Shown: one piece after another, positions 41,786 to 55,416 of the stretch
How the letters are laid out: every line of letters begins with the position of its first letter
How positions within the stretch are numbered: position 1 is the stretch's first letter
Origin: Candidatus Nitricoxidireducens bremensis
GTDB lineage: Bacteria > Pseudomonadota > Gammaproteobacteria > Burkholderiales > Rhodocyclaceae
Reading direction: 5' to 3'
Assembly (NCBI GenBank): GCA_030247725.1
Contig: JAOTRT010000003.1
Span: 310,001-374,000 of the forward strand
DNA length: 64,000 nucleotides
Program-made: the position numbers and the translations under genes
The notes under the pieces: generated by a model
Database searches by the model: none
Seen by the model: the letters and a program-made list of their open reading frames with translations, nothing else
Told to the model about the DNA's origin: nothing

Positions 41786-43228
41786 TTAGTTTCCGCCGGG
41801 ACGGGTATTCCCGTTCGCCTGACTGGCAGGTTGCGCCGGGGTGGCCGTCGGCGTGAAATCGAAATCCAGCGGTTCGATGATGGGTGAAGGCTTGGCTGTG
41901 GCCGGCCCCAGGGGCGGTTCGGCGGCAATGGTCGTCGGGCCATCGGCCAAGTCCGCCGCGGCGGTGCCGTAGGAGCGCAGGGCGGAGAAGGCGGTTGGGC
42001 CTGCCGGTCCCGGCGGCGCGGCGACAAGCGTCGGCTGCTTGGCGGGCGGTGCGGCGGGTGGCGTGGCGGGAAGGGCGGCAGGGGCGGCGATCTCGGCGGT
42101 TTCCTTGCGGCGGCGGGCAAGGATCAGCGGGTAGGCGCGCAGCAATCCAGCGCCCAGCATGCCGCCGACCAGTACGGCAGCCGCCAGCTGCCAGACCTGG
42201 GCTTCGGCGGCCCGGCGTTCCTGTTCCCGGTTGCGCTCTTCCAGCGCGCGGATGCGGGCTTCCGTCTGCAGTACATATTCCTTGATTTCGGCGAAGGCTT
42301 CCTGGGCGCGGACAATGCGTTCGTCCAGGGCTTCCTGGGCCTTGACCTGCTCGGCGTGGATCGACTCCAGGCGGGCCATGTCGGCGCTGGCTTCCGCCTC
42401 GGACATGGGGGGGGCGGCGGCGGCATCGAGGACCAGGCGGTCCTGGGAGGGTGGTGCTTTTTTGGGAGCGCCATCCGCAGATTGGGTGGTGGATGTCTTG
42501 GCCGGCGGCAGCGTCGTCGCCTGGACGGCAGGCTGTGGCCGAGGGGTGGCGGAGGCCGGGGCAACGTAGGGGCCGTAGCGTCTCTCGGGCAGGCCCTTGG
42601 GGATGACCAGTTCGGTGCCGACGGGAATCGGGGCCAGATCGAAACCTTCGCCGGAGGGTATCAGGCTGCTGTTGGCGGCCTGCATCATGCGCTTGAATTT
42701 TTCCCGGGCCTTGGGTTGGTTGGGATACTTTTCGCGGGCAAGGGCTTCCAGGTTGGTGTCCTGGCCCGGGCGCAGCAGATCGCCGGCGGCCGGCGCGGGC
42801 GGCGGCAGAGCGGCCGGACGGATGGCGGGAGGCTGGGGCTGCTGGGCGGCGGTCTTCGGTGCCTCCAGCAGGGGCAGCATGGTGAGCAGGGTGAAGTCGC
42901 GGGTCAGGCTGTTGCCGCAGGTGACCGTGAGGCGGAACTCGACGACGGGCTGGCTGACATCGTTGGCGGCGACGATGACCACCGGCCTGCCCTGGGACAT
43001 TTCTACATAGGCGCGGGCACGGCGCGGAAAGTAATACTCGTCGGCGCTGCCGGGGACCGGGGTGAGTTGGAAGCAGTCGGCGGCCAGGGGTGGGCCGGCA
43101 TGGCCGAGCAGGGGAATTTCCAGGCGCAGCGGCCGGCCGAGGGTGGGGGTGCCGCTGGGGGCGCCGAGGCCGATGGCGTGGGCGACGGTGGCGAGGCAGG
43201 CGAGGGGCAGGGCGGATAGGAAGCGCAT
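41786..43228 (-). CDS. FimV-like exported/inner-membrane protein
   Basis: About 480 residues. A signal peptide (MRFLSALPLACLATVAHA) is followed by a FimV N-terminal-type domain (LGRPLRLEIPLLGHAG). A LysM-like segment follows near 195-215 (VGTELVIPKGLPE), then a Pro/Ala-rich region, a coiled coil (about 280-360, SEAEASADMARLESIHAEQV..), one membrane helix (about 365-385, LAAAVLVGGMLGAGLLRAY) and an Ala/Pro-rich cytoplasmic tail. FimV/HubP proteins organise cell poles and type IV pili; the role here is inferred from layout only. The ATG at 43226-43228 is preferred to a TTG two codons earlier. The stop is 30 bp from the livF stop. Confidence 0.75.
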   Translation of the reverse strand: MRFLSALPLACLATVAHAIGLGAPSGTPTLGRPLRLEIPLLGHAGPPLAADCFQLTPVPGSADEYYFPRRARAYVEMSQGRPVVIVAANDVSQPVVEFRLTVTCGNSLTRDFTLLTMLPLLEAPKTAAQQPQPPAIRPAALPPPAPAAGDLLRPGQDTNLEALAREKYPNQPKAREKFKRMMQAANSSLIPSGEGFDLAPIPVGTELVIPKGLPERRYGPYVAPASATPRPQPAVQATTLPPAKTSTTQSADGAPKKAPPSQDRLVLDAAAAPPMSEAEASADMARLESIHAEQVKAQEALDERIVRAQEAFAEIKEYVLQTEARIRALEERNREQERRAAEAQVWQLAAAVLVGGMLGAGLLRAYPLILARRRKETAEIAAPAALPATPPAAPPAKQPTLVAAPPGPAGPTAFSALRSYGTAAADLADGPTTIAAEPPLGPATAKPSPIIEPLDFDFTPTATPAQPASQANGNTRPGGN

Positions 43229-43287
43229 GCGCAATTCTAATGCGGCAGGGTGTTCTATGGCTTTTGTTGCACGGAAATCGGTGGGGT

Positions 43288-43303
43288 TGTTTCACGTGAA
43301 ACA
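43288..43303. promoter_or_regulatory. parS centromere site 1
   Basis: TGTTTCACGTGAAACA, a perfect match to the conserved bacterial parS palindrome bound by ParB. It lies between the FimV-like gene and mnmG, about 3.5 kb from parB and 12 kb from the predicted origin. Confidence 0.95.
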
Positions 43304-43323
43304 GTGTTTGTGGTGAAAGGGGT

Positions 43324-43339
43324 TGTTTCACGTGAAACC
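43324..43339. promoter_or_regulatory. parS centromere site 2
   Basis: TGTTTCACGTGAAACC, 15 of 16 matches to parS, centred 36 bp from site 1. The close pair should form a strong ParB nucleation point. It is about 145 bp upstream of the mnmG start. Confidence 0.9.
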
Positions 43340-43483
43340 ATTTGGCGGTTGGCGGCGCGATTTCCCTGCGACAGGCGTATCATTGCGCCTCTTTTTTATG
43401 GCGCCGCGAATGCTTCTTTCGTTCCGCCTGCGGTGTGCCATCCGGTGGTCCGGATGCCGCCGGTCCCGGAGTCTTCACCTGAG

Positions 43484-45379
43484 ATGCTCTATCCAACCCG
43501 TTTCGATGTCATCGTGATCGGTGGCGGCCACGCCGGCACCGAGGCTGCCCTGGCGGCGGCCCGGTCCGGCGCCGCGACGCTGCTGCTGACGCACAACATC
43601 GAAACCCTGGGCGCCATGTCCTGCAATCCGTCCATCGGCGGCATCGGCAAAGGGCATCTGGTGAAAGAGGTGGATGCCCTCGGTGGTGCCATGGCCGCCG
43701 CCACCGATGAGGCCGGCATCCAGTTCCGCATCCTCAATGCCTCCAAGGGTCCGGCAGTGCGGGCGACCCGGGCCCAGGCCGACCGTTCCCTCTATCGGCG
43801 TGCCATCCGCACCCGCCTGGAGAACCAGCCCAGGCTGACATTGTTCCAGCAGGCGGTGGATGATCTGGTTCTCGACGGCGACCGCGTGGTCGGCGTCGTC
43901 ACCCAGCTCGGCATCCGCTTCGAGGCGCCGGCGGTGGTGCTGACGGCCGGCACCTTCCTCAATGGCTTGGTCCATGTGGGGCTGGAGAATTATCGGGCGG
44001 GTCGTTTCGGCGATCCGCCGTCCGTCTCCCTGGCGGAACGCCTGCGGGAGCTGAAACTACCGGTCGGCCGCCTCAAGACCGGTACGCCGCCGCGCCTGGA
44101 CGGCCGTACCATCGACTACTCGGTGATGGAATGCCAGCCCGGCGACGACCCGGTGCCGGTGTTCTCCTTTCTCGGCAATGCCGGCCAGCACCCGCGCCAG
44201 ATTCCCTGCTGGATCACCCATACCAACGAGCGAACCCACGACATCATCCGTGCCGGCCTGGACAGGTCGCCCATGTTTACGGGAGTCATCGAGGGTGTAG
44301 GGCCCCGTTACTGCCCCTCCATCGAGGACAAGATCCACAAGTTCGCCGGCCGGGATTCCCATCAGGTGTTCATGGAGCCCGAGGGGCTGGATACCCACGA
44401 GGTCTATCCCCAGGGGGTTTCCACCAGTCTTCCCTTCGATGTCCAGTTGGCCCTGGTGCGCTCGATCCGCGGTCTGGAAAACGTCCATATCCTGCGGCCC
44501 GGCTATGCCATCGAATACGACTATTTCGATCCGCGGGGCCTGAAGTCTTCCCTGGAAACCAAGGCCATCGGCGGTCTTTTCTTCGCCGGCCAGATCAACG
44601 GCACCACCGGCTACGAGGAGGCGGCTGCCCAGGGGCTGTTGGCGGGCGTCAATGCGGCGCGCCAGGTTCATGGTCGGGAGCCCTGGTGCCCGCGCCGCGA
44701 CCAAGCCTATCTTGGCGTGCTGGTGGACGATCTGATCACCCGCGGCGTCTCCGAGCCCTATCGCATGTTCACCAGCCGTGCCGAGTACCGCCTGTCCCTG
44801 CGGGAAGACAATGCGGACCTGCGCCTGACCGAGATCGGGCGCGACCTCGGCCTGGTGGACGACGAGCGCTGGACCGCCTTCAATCGCAAGCGGGATGCTA
44901 TCGCCGCCGAAGTGGAGAGGCTCAAGGCGACCTGGGTGAATCCGCGCCTGGTGCCGGCAGCCGATGCCCTGCGGGTGACCGGCAAGCCCCTGGAGCGGGA
45001 GTACCGGCTGTTCGATCTGCTGCGCCGTCCCGAAGTGACCTATGCCTCCCTGTTGACCTTGCCAGGAGCAGGGGAGGGGGTGGCGGCGGGCGAGGTGGTG
45101 GAACAGGTGGAAATCCAGGCCAAGTATCAGGGCTACATCGACCGCCAGCTGGAGGATGTGGAAAAGGCCCGCGAGGCGGAAACGCTGCAACTGCCGGCCG
45201 ACCTCGACTATGGGGAAGTCCGTGGCCTTTCCATCGAAGTGCGCCAGAAGCTTGCCCAGAACCGGCCGGAAACCCTGGGTCAGGCGTCCCGCATCCAGGG
45301 AGTGACGCCGGCGGCGATTTCCCTGCTGCTGGTGCATCTCAAGAAGCGCACCCTGCCGAAGGAAAAGAAACTCGCATGA
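43484..45379 (+). CDS. mnmG: tRNA uridine-34 carboxymethylaminomethyl modification enzyme MnmG
   Basis: 631 residues (629 in E. coli). FAD-binding [20 protein letters not shown] is followed by [40 protein letters not shown] and the C-terminal [12 protein letters not shown] are also typical. It works with MnmE on wobble uridines. I chose the ATG at 43484 (MLYPTRFD), the usual family start; an in-frame ATG at 43454 would add ten residues. It is the first gene of [16 protein letters not shown], with parS sites in its leader. Confidence 0.97.
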   Translation: MLYPTRFDVIVIGGGHAGTEAALAAARSGAATLLLTHNIETLGAMSCNPSIGGIGKGHLVKEVDALGGAMAAATDEAGIQFRILNASKGPAVRATRAQADRSLYRRAIRTRLENQPRLTLFQQAVDDLVLDGDRVVGVVTQLGIRFEAPAVVLTAGTFLNGLVHVGLENYRAGRFGDPPSVSLAERLRELKLPVGRLKTGTPPRLDGRTIDYSVMECQPGDDPVPVFSFLGNAGQHPRQIPCWITHTNERTHDIIRAGLDRSPMFTGVIEGVGPRYCPSIEDKIHKFAGRDSHQVFMEPEGLDTHEVYPQGVSTSLPFDVQLALVRSIRGLENVHILRPGYAIEYDYFDPRGLKSSLETKAIGGLFFAGQINGTTGYEEAAAQGLLAGVNAARQVHGREPWCPRRDQAYLGVLVDDLITRGVSEPYRMFTSRAEYRLSLREDNADLRLTEIGRDLGLVDDERWTAFNRKRDAIAAEVERLKATWVNPRLVPAADALRVTGKPLEREYRLFDLLRRPEVTYASLLTLPGAGEGVAAGEVVEQVEIQAKYQGYIDRQLEDVEKAREAETLQLPADLDYGEVRGLSIEVRQKLAQNRPETLGQASRIQGVTPAAISLLLVHLKKRTLPKEKKLA

Positions 45380-45999
45380 GTTCCGTGGATCGGCTCGTCT
45401 CGGGTATTGCCGCCCTCGGCCTGATGTTGCCGGAGGGCGGCATGGAAAAGTTGTCTGCCTATCTGGCCCTGCTGGGCAAGTGGAACCGGGTTTACAACCT
45501 CACGGCCATCCGCGACGAGGCCGACATGGTTTCCCATCACCTGCTGGATTCGCTGGCCGTCGTGCCGCATCTGGCCGGTGTCGATACCCTGGCGGATGTG
45601 GGCAGCGGTGCCGGCTTGCCCGGTCTGCCCCTCGCCATCGCCCTGCCGGACCTGACGGTGACGTCGGTGGAGGCCAACCAGAAGAAGGTCGCCTTCCAGC
45701 AGCAGGCGAAGATCGAACTCGGCCTCGCCAACGCCACCGTCCATTGCGGGCGTGTCGAGGCGCTGACGGGGCAGGTCTTCGATGCCGTGATTTCCCGTGC
45801 CTTCTCCGAGCTGGCGGACTTCGTCCGTCTGGCGGGCCATCTGGTGAAGGCGGGCGGGCGCCTGTTGGCCATGAAGGGCGTCTACCCCGAAGATGAACTC
45901 AAACGCCTGCCGGCCGGCTGGCGTCTTGTGGCTGCGCCAGCCCTTGTTGTTCCCGGCCTCGATGCCCAGCGTCACCTGATCATTCTTGAGAGAGCCTGA
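45376..45999 (+). CDS. rsmG: 16S rRNA (guanine-527-N7) methyltransferase RsmG
   Basis: 207 residues. Family features: [24 protein letters not shown], the SAM-binding [19 protein letters not shown] and [14 protein letters not shown], and [15 protein letters not shown]. It methylates G527 in the 530 loop of 16S rRNA. The ATG at 45376 overlaps the mnmG stop by 4 bp. Confidence 0.97.
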   Translation: MSSVDRLVSGIAALGLMLPEGGMEKLSAYLALLGKWNRVYNLTAIRDEADMVSHHLLDSLAVVPHLAGVDTLADVGSGAGLPGLPLAIALPDLTVTSVEANQKKVAFQQQAKIELGLANATVHCGRVEALTGQVFDAVISRAFSELADFVRLAGHLVKAGGRLLAMKGVYPEDELKRLPAGWRLVAAPALVVPGLDAQRHLIILERA

Positions 46000-46000
46000 C

Positions 46001-46774
46001 ATGCACATATTCGCCATCGCCAATCAGAAGGGCGGGGTCGGCAAGACCACCACCTCGGTGAACCTGGCCGCCGCCCTGGCCCTCCATGGCCAGCGTACCC
46101 TGCTGGTGGACCTGGACCCCCAGGGCAATGCCACCATGGGCAGCGGCGTGGAGAAGCGCGACCTCAAGCGTTCCGTCTATCAGGTTCTCCTCGGGCTTGC
46201 CGACTTGGCAGATGCGCGGGCGCCTTCGCCGGCCGGCAAGTACGATGTGCTGCCGGCCAACCGCGACCTCGCCGGCGCCGAAGTGGAGATGGTCGAGCTC
46301 GACCGCCGTGAAAGCCGCCTCAAGGAGGCCCTTGGCCGTCATGCCGGCGACTACGACTTCGTTCTCATCGATTGTCCGCCGTCCCTGTCGCTGCTGACCC
46401 TCAACGGCCTCTGCGCCGCTCATGGCGTCGTCATACCGATGCAGTGCGAGTATTTCGCCCTGGAAGGCCTGTCGGATCTGGTGAATACCATCAAGAAGGT
46501 ACACGCCAACATGAACCGGGATCTCAAGATCATCGGCCTGTTGCGCGTCATGTTCGATCCGCGGTCGACCCTGTCGAACCAGGTGTCGGCCCAGCTGGAG
46601 CAGCATTTCGGCGACAAGGTCTTCAAGACCCTGGTGCCGCGGAACGTCCGCCTGGCCGAGGCGCCCAGCTACGGCCTGCCCGGTGTGCTTTTCGACAAGA
46701 CCTCCAAGGGCGCCCAGGCCTATCTGGCCTTTGCCGCCGAAATGATCGAACGCGTACAGAACTGGAAGGAATGA
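46001..46774 (+). CDS. parA: Chromosome partitioning ATPase ParA
   Basis: 257 residues. A deviant Walker A motif lies in KGGVGKTTTSVNLAAALA, with switch regions DLDPQGNATMG and LIDCPPSLSLLTL. There is no N-terminal HTH, as in chromosomal ParA/Soj, so it acts as a DNA-bound ATPase moving ParB-parS complexes. ATG at 46001, preceded by GAGAGAG. The frame also has a TTG five codons upstream, inside rsmG. parB starts 1 bp after the stop. Confidence 0.97.
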   Translation: MHIFAIANQKGGVGKTTTSVNLAAALALHGQRTLLVDLDPQGNATMGSGVEKRDLKRSVYQVLLGLADLADARAPSPAGKYDVLPANRDLAGAEVEMVELDRRESRLKEALGRHAGDYDFVLIDCPPSLSLLTLNGLCAAHGVVIPMQCEYFALEGLSDLVNTIKKVHANMNRDLKIIGLLRVMFDPRSTLSNQVSAQLEQHFGDKVFKTLVPRNVRLAEAPSYGLPGVLFDKTSKGAQAYLAFAAEMIERVQNWKE

Positions 46775-46775
46775 C

Positions 46776-47627
46776 ATGAACCCGCCCAAGATGAAAGGCC
46801 TCGGCCGCGGCCTCGACGCCCTGCTGGCCGCCAACAATGCTCCGGAAAGCCAGCGCCAGGACAGCCTGCCGGTGGGCGCCCTGCAGCCCGGCAAGTACCA
46901 GCCGCGCACGCGCATGGACCCGGGCTCCCTCGAAGAGCTGGCGGCGTCGATCAAGGCCCAGGGTCTGATCCAGCCGATTTCCGTGCGTCCCGTCGGCAAC
47001 GGCCGCTACGAGATCATCGCCGGCGAGCGCCGCTGGCGCGCCAGCCAGATCGCCGGCCTCGATCAGGTGCCGGTGCTGATCCGGGAGATTCCCGACGATG
47101 CGGCCCTGGCCATGTCCCTCATCGAGAACATCCAGCGCGAGGACTTGAATCCGCTGGAGGAGGCGGCCGGCCTGCAGCGCCTGATCGACGAATTCGGCAT
47201 GACCCACCAGCAGGCGGCCGATGCCGTCGGCCGCTCGCGGCCGGCGGCGAGCAACCTGCTGCGCCTGCTGCAACTGGCCAAGCCGGCCCAGGACATGCTG
47301 ATGGCGGGCGATATCGAGATGGGGCATGCCCGTGCGCTGCTGGCCCTGCCGAAGGCGGAGCAGGGGCGCATCGCCGCCATGGTGGTGGAGAAGGGCTGCT
47401 CCGTACGGGAGGCGGAACGCATCGTCGCCCACGAAATCAACCCGCCGGCCAGGAAGGCGGGGGCGGCGAAAGCCCATGACCGCGACCTGGAACGCCTGGA
47501 GGAAGAGCTGTCCGACGCCCTTGCCGCCACCGTGAAAATCGTCGCCAACCGCAAGGGCGCCGGGGTTCTGTCGATCCGTTTCGCCAGTCTGGACCAGCTC
47601 GACGGCCTGCTGGCAAAGCTGCGCTGA
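46776..47627 (+). CDS. parB: Chromosome partitioning protein ParB
   Basis: 283 residues. It begins with the typical chromosomal ParB N-terminus (KGLGRGLDALLA). The CTP-binding/ParB box is GERRWRASQIAGL, with ENIQREDLNPLEEA beyond it. The HTH at about 145-165 reads THQQAADAVGRSRPAASNLL, and the dimerisation domain is at the C-terminus. It loads at parS and spreads as a clamp. The cognate parS sites lie at 43.3 kb in the same cluster. Confidence 0.97.
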   Translation: MNPPKMKGLGRGLDALLAANNAPESQRQDSLPVGALQPGKYQPRTRMDPGSLEELAASIKAQGLIQPISVRPVGNGRYEIIAGERRWRASQIAGLDQVPVLIREIPDDAALAMSLIENIQREDLNPLEEAAGLQRLIDEFGMTHQQAADAVGRSRPAASNLLRLLQLAKPAQDMLMAGDIEMGHARALLALPKAEQGRIAAMVVEKGCSVREAERIVAHEINPPARKAGAAKAHDRDLERLEEELSDALAATVKIVANRKGAGVLSIRFASLDQLDGLLAKLR

Positions 47628-47668
47628 ATCGCCCGACCCCAAGTTTATGCAATTGCAGCATTCAGCTC

Positions 47669-47698
47669 TTGTATATAAGTCGGGATCGATGCTATCAT
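47669..47698 (+). promoter_or_regulatory. Possible atp operon promoter
   Basis: TTGTAT (47669-47674), an 18-bp spacer and TATCAT (47693-47698), with TG one base upstream of the -10 (extended -10 type), 22 bp before the atpI ATG. It lies in the 93-bp gap after parB. The -35 is weak. Confidence 0.45.
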
Positions 47699-47720
47699 CC
47701 GCAGGTTTTTTCGGCCCGCC

Positions 47721-48858
<1,138 letters not shown>

Positions 48859-48868
48859 CTTTTTCTGA

Positions 48869-49165
<297 letters not shown>

Positions 49166-49202
49166 GCTGGCGTACCCCTGAAACTTTAACCAGGAGGTTA
49201 GC

Positions 49203-49673
49203 GTGAGCATCAACGCAACCCTCATCGGCCAGATGATATGGTTCGCCATCTTCATCTGGATCACGATGAAGTATGTGTGGCCGCCCCTGCAGAAGGCCAT
49301 GGCCGACCGTCAGCAGCAGATCGCCGACGGCCTCGCCGCCGCCGAGCGCGGCAAGCACGACCTCGAACTTGCCGCCAAGCGTTCGGCTGACGCCCTGCGC
49401 GAAGCCAAGGATCGCGCCAACGGCATTACCGCCGAGGCCGACAAGCAGGCGCGTCAGATCATCGAAGACGCCAAGGAAGCAGCCAAGGTCGAGGCGGAGA
49501 AGGTGTACAACGCCAAGATGGCCGAGCTCGAACAGGAAGCTGAGCGTGCCCGCTCCGCCCTGCGCGAGCGCGTCGCCGAACTGGCGGTCGCCGGTGCCGA
49601 GAAGATCCTGCGCCGCGAAGTCAATGCCGGTGCCCATGCCGAGATGCTGACGGCGCTGAAGCAGGAGCTCTGA
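49203..49673 (+). CDS. atpF: ATP synthase Fo subunit b
   Basis: 156 residues. One N-terminal membrane helix ([20 protein letters not shown]) is followed by a long Ala/Glu/Lys-rich coiled coil, the peripheral stalk. It starts with a GTG at 49203 after AGGAGG. Length equals the E. coli protein. Confidence 0.96.
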   Translation: MSINATLIGQMIWFAIFIWITMKYVWPPLQKAMADRQQQIADGLAAAERGKHDLELAAKRSADALREAKDRANGITAEADKQARQIIEDAKEAAKVEAEKVYNAKMAELEQEAERARSALRERVAELAVAGAEKILRREVNAGAHAEMLTALKQEL

Positions 49674-49677
49674 GCTC

Positions 49678-50214
49678 ATGGCCGAACTCGTCACCATCGC
49701 GCGCCCCTACGCCGAAGCGGTCTTCCGCCTCGCCAAGGAAAAAGGGGCGCTGGCAGCCTGGTCCGGTTATCTGGGCCAGCTCTCGGCCTATGTTCAGAAC
49801 GCCGAGGTGAACGCCTGCATCGCCAACCCGGGCCCGACGTCCGCACAGAAGGCGGACATCGTCAAATCCCTGCTGGGAGGCACTGTCGATGGCGACCTGG
49901 CCAACTTCATCCAGGTGCTTGCCACCAACGACCGTCTCGTCGTGCTGCCGGAAATCGCCGCCTTCTTCGAGAACCTGAAGAGTGCCGAGGAGGGCGTCAA
50001 GGACGCCATCGTCTATAGCGCCTTCCCCCTCGACGACAAGCAGCGCAACGAACTCTTGCCTACGCTCGAAGCCCAATTCAAGTCGAAACTGAGCCTCGAA
50101 ATCAAGGTCGATCCCGAACTCATCGGCGGCGTCAAAGTCGTCGTCGGCGACCAGATGTTCGACGGCTCCGTGCGCGGCAAGCTCGAAGCTATGGCCACGG
50201 CCCTAAGGAATTAA
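49678..50214 (+). CDS. atpH: ATP synthase F1 subunit delta
   Basis: 178 residues. The N-terminal helical domain begins [17 protein letters not shown]. The C-terminal segment [26 protein letters not shown] is family-typical. It connects the b stalk to the alpha3beta3 head. ATG at 49678, 4 bp after atpF. Confidence 0.97.
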   Translation: MAELVTIARPYAEAVFRLAKEKGALAAWSGYLGQLSAYVQNAEVNACIANPGPTSAQKADIVKSLLGGTVDGDLANFIQVLATNDRLVVLPEIAAFFENLKSAEEGVKDAIVYSAFPLDDKQRNELLPTLEAQFKSKLSLEIKVDPELIGGVKVVVGDQMFDGSVRGKLEAMATALRN

Positions 50215-50224
50215 GGAGCTTTAC

Positions 50225-51763
<1,539 letters not shown>

Positions 51764-51770
51764 TCATCAT

Positions 51771-51845
51771 GGCCCCCCAGGCTCACATTCGTTCGCTGCC
51801 CCCCGCGGGGGGGCGCGTGCTCGCTTGGGGCGGCCCGACGCGAGC
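51771..51845. repeat. GC-rich palindromic interspersed repeat between atpA and atpG
   Basis: The spacer is almost wholly a nested palindrome. An outer stem pairs GGCCCCCCAG (from 51771) with CTTGGGGCGGCC (ending near 51837), and an inner stem is CCCCCC-GC-GGGGGG (51799-51812). The stretch between contains TTCGTTCGCTGCC. It resembles a family of intergenic repeats scattered through many betaproteobacterial genomes; copy number here cannot be counted. In mRNA it would form a strong structure between the alpha and gamma cistrons. The atpG ribosome binding site (AGGAGAG) lies just after it. Confidence 0.7.
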
Positions 51846-51859
51846 ATTAGGAGAGCGCC

Positions 51860-52744
51860 ATGGCAGGCGGTAAAGAGATCCGGACCAAGATCAAATCGGT
51901 CCAGAACACCAAGAAGATCACCAAGGCCATGGAGATGGTGGCCGCATCCAAGATGCGCAAGGCGCAGGAGCGGATGCGTGCCGCCCGTCCCTACAGCGAG
52001 AAGATCCGCCGCCTGGCGGCGAATCTGGCTGCGGCCAACAGCACGGAATTCCATCATCCCTTCCTGGCCAAGAGCGGTACGGCCGTCGAGGGCGGACAGA
52101 AGCGCATCGGCCTCATCGTCGTGACGACGGACAAGGGCCTCTGCGGCGGCCTCAACACCAACGTCCTGCGGCTGGCGATGAACAACATGCGCCAGTGGGA
52201 AAAGGACGGCGCCGGCGACATCCGCGTTACCTGCATCGGTAACAAGGGGCTTGGTTTCATGCAGCGCCTCGGCGCCAAGGTGGTGTCCCATGTCGGCCAT
52301 CTCGGCGATACGCCCCATCTCGAAAAGCTGATCGGACCGATCAAGGTCATGATCGACGCCTTCGAGAAGGGCGAGATCGACGCCGTCCATCTGGCCTACA
52401 CCAGGTTCATCAACACCATGAAGCAGGAGCCGCAGGTGGAACAACTGTTGCCCCTGACCGGCGAGCGCCTCGGCACGCCGGAGAGCAGCTGGGACTATCT
52501 GTACGAGCCCGAAGCCAAGGTGGTGATCGAGGAACTGCTGGTGCGCTACGTCGAGGCTCTGATCTATCAGGCGGTGGCCGAGAACATGGCCTCCGAGCAA
52601 TCGGCACGCATGGTGGCGATGAAGTCGGCGACCGACAATGCCGGCAACGTCATCAAGGAACTCCAGCTGATCTACAACAAGGCCCGTCAGGCGGCGATCA
52701 CCAAGGAAATCTCGGAGATCGTCGGCGGGGCGGCGGCGGTTTAA
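51860..52744 (+). CDS. atpG: ATP synthase F1 subunit gamma
   Basis: 294 residues. It begins with the helical [20 protein letters not shown] and contains [15 protein letters not shown]. It ends with [20 protein letters not shown], which forms the central rotor coiled coil. ATG at 51860. It is flanked on both sides by repeat-like spacers. Confidence 0.97.
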   Translation: MAGGKEIRTKIKSVQNTKKITKAMEMVAASKMRKAQERMRAARPYSEKIRRLAANLAAANSTEFHHPFLAKSGTAVEGGQKRIGLIVVTTDKGLCGGLNTNVLRLAMNNMRQWEKDGAGDIRVTCIGNKGLGFMQRLGAKVVSHVGHLGDTPHLEKLIGPIKVMIDAFEKGEIDAVHLAYTRFINTMKQEPQVEQLLPLTGERLGTPESSWDYLYEPEAKVVIEELLVRYVEALIYQAVAENMASEQSARMVAMKSATDNAGNVIKELQLIYNKARQAAITKEISEIVGGAAAV

Positions 52745-52746
52745 TC

Positions 52747-54262
<1,516 letters not shown>

Positions 54263-54283
54263 CCTGAGACAAGGACGCCCGAA

Positions 54284-54709
54284 ATGGCACTTTCCGTTCA
54301 CGTCGATGTCGTCAGCGCCGAGGAGCAGATCTTCTCCGGCCTGGCCGAGTTCGTCGTCCTGCCGGGTGAAGTCGGCGAGCTGGGCATTTTCCCCGGCCAC
54401 ATGCCGCTGATGACCCGCATCAAGCCGGGTGCCGTGCGCCTCAAGCTCCAGGGCCAGGAGCGCGAAGAGCTGATCTTCGTCGCCGGCGGCATCCTGGAGG
54501 TTCAGCCGGGTCTTGTGACCGTGCTGGCGGATACCGCCATCCGCGGCCACGACCTGGACGAAGCCAAGGCCCTCGACGCCAAGAAGAAGGCCGAGGAGGC
54601 CATGGGCAACCGCAGTTCCGAAATGGACTACGCGCGCGCCCAGGCCGAACTTGCCGAGGCCGTGGCCCAGCTGGCCGCGATCCAGCGCCTGCGCAAGAAG
54701 TCGCACTGA
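54284..54709 (+). CDS. atpC: ATP synthase F1 subunit epsilon
   Basis: 141 residues. The N-terminal beta barrel begins [26 protein letters not shown] and contains [16 protein letters not shown]-terminal two-helix inhibitory region ([15 protein letters not shown]...) follows. It completes the operon; a strong terminator follows the stop by 15 bp. Confidence 0.97.
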   Translation: MALSVHVDVVSAEEQIFSGLAEFVVLPGEVGELGIFPGHMPLMTRIKPGAVRLKLQGQEREELIFVAGGILEVQPGLVTVLADTAIRGHDLDEAKALDAKKKAEEAMGNRSSEMDYARAQAELAEAVAQLAAIQRLRKKSH

Positions 54710-54723
54710 AACAATTCGAGACC

Positions 54724-54757
54724 AAAAGAGGACGGCTACGGCGGTCCTCTTTTTTTG
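54724..54757 (+). terminator. Rho-independent terminator of the atp operon
   Basis: AAAAGAGGAC (54724-54733) pairs with GTCCTCTTTT (54744-54753) across a 10-nt loop, and the stem runs into a T8 tract (54750-54756 and flanking). It is a classic intrinsic terminator placed directly after atpC. Confidence 0.93.
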
Positions 54758-54767
54758 TTCTGAGGTA

Positions 54768-54784
54768 GACTAGACAGTCCAGTC
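54768..54784. promoter_or_regulatory. Operator-like palindrome upstream of the TetR-family gene
   Basis: GACTAGACAGTCCAGTC is an odd-centred palindrome, symmetric at seven of eight paired positions, 16 bp before the regulator start. TetR-family repressors of efflux operons commonly bind such sites, so autoregulation and control of the efflux genes is likely. Confidence 0.6.
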
Positions 54785-54800
54785 CAACCCCGCTTCCCCC

Positions 54801-55403
54801 ATGTCCGAGACCATCGACCCCTGTATTGCCACCGACGCCCGTCAGCGCCTGATCCACGCTGCCGCCGAGGCCTTCATGAAGGAAGGCTACCGGGTGAGCG
54901 TCGACCGCATCGCCGCCGCCGCCGGCGTTGCCAAGCAAACGCTCTACAACCACTTCTCCTCCAAAGAGGACCTGTTCAGCGAGGTATTCCGCCACGCCGC
55001 CATGAGCATTCTGGTGACTCTCGACGGCACGGGTGGCGATGTGCGTGAGCGCCTGCTCTCGTTTGCTGCCGTGTTTTCGGAGAAGGTGATGTGCCCGGTG
55101 GGTCTGGCGCTGTTCCGCACCATGATCGCCGAATACCCGCGCTTTCCCGAGTTGGCGACGGCCTTTTACGCCAAGGGTCCCCTACAGACCCTCGACGGTC
55201 TGACGGACTTCCTGCGCCGGGCCATGGATGAAGGCAAGCTGCGCCGCGACGATCCGCGCTTTGCCGCCGAACTTCTGATGAGCCAACTGGTGGGTCTGGA
55301 ACGCACCCGTCGCCTGCTTGGTCAACCCCCCACCCCGGAGGCACTGGAACGGACGCGCATCGAACGCACCGTCGGCTGCTTCCTGCGGGCCTACGCCCCT
55401 TGA
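54801..55403 (+). CDS. TetR-family transcriptional regulator of the RND efflux operon
   Basis: 200 residues. The N-terminal HTH (about 15-60) reads LIHAAAEAFMKEGYRVSVDR, then GVAKQTLYNHFSSKEDLF. A ligand-binding helical domain of the AcrR/TetR C-terminal type follows (GLALFRTMIAEYPRFPELA). Its stop is 13 bp before the adaptor gene, so regulator and pump are transcribed together, probably under its own repression. The inducer is unknown. Confidence 0.92.
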   Translation: MSETIDPCIATDARQRLIHAAAEAFMKEGYRVSVDRIAAAAGVAKQTLYNHFSSKEDLFSEVFRHAAMSILVTLDGTGGDVRERLLSFAAVFSEKVMCPVGLALFRTMIAEYPRFPELATAFYAKGPLQTLDGLTDFLRRAMDEGKLRRDDPRFAAELLMSQLVGLERTRRLLGQPPTPEALERTRIERTVGCFLRAYAP

Positions 55404-55416
55404 AAAGGACGCTGCC

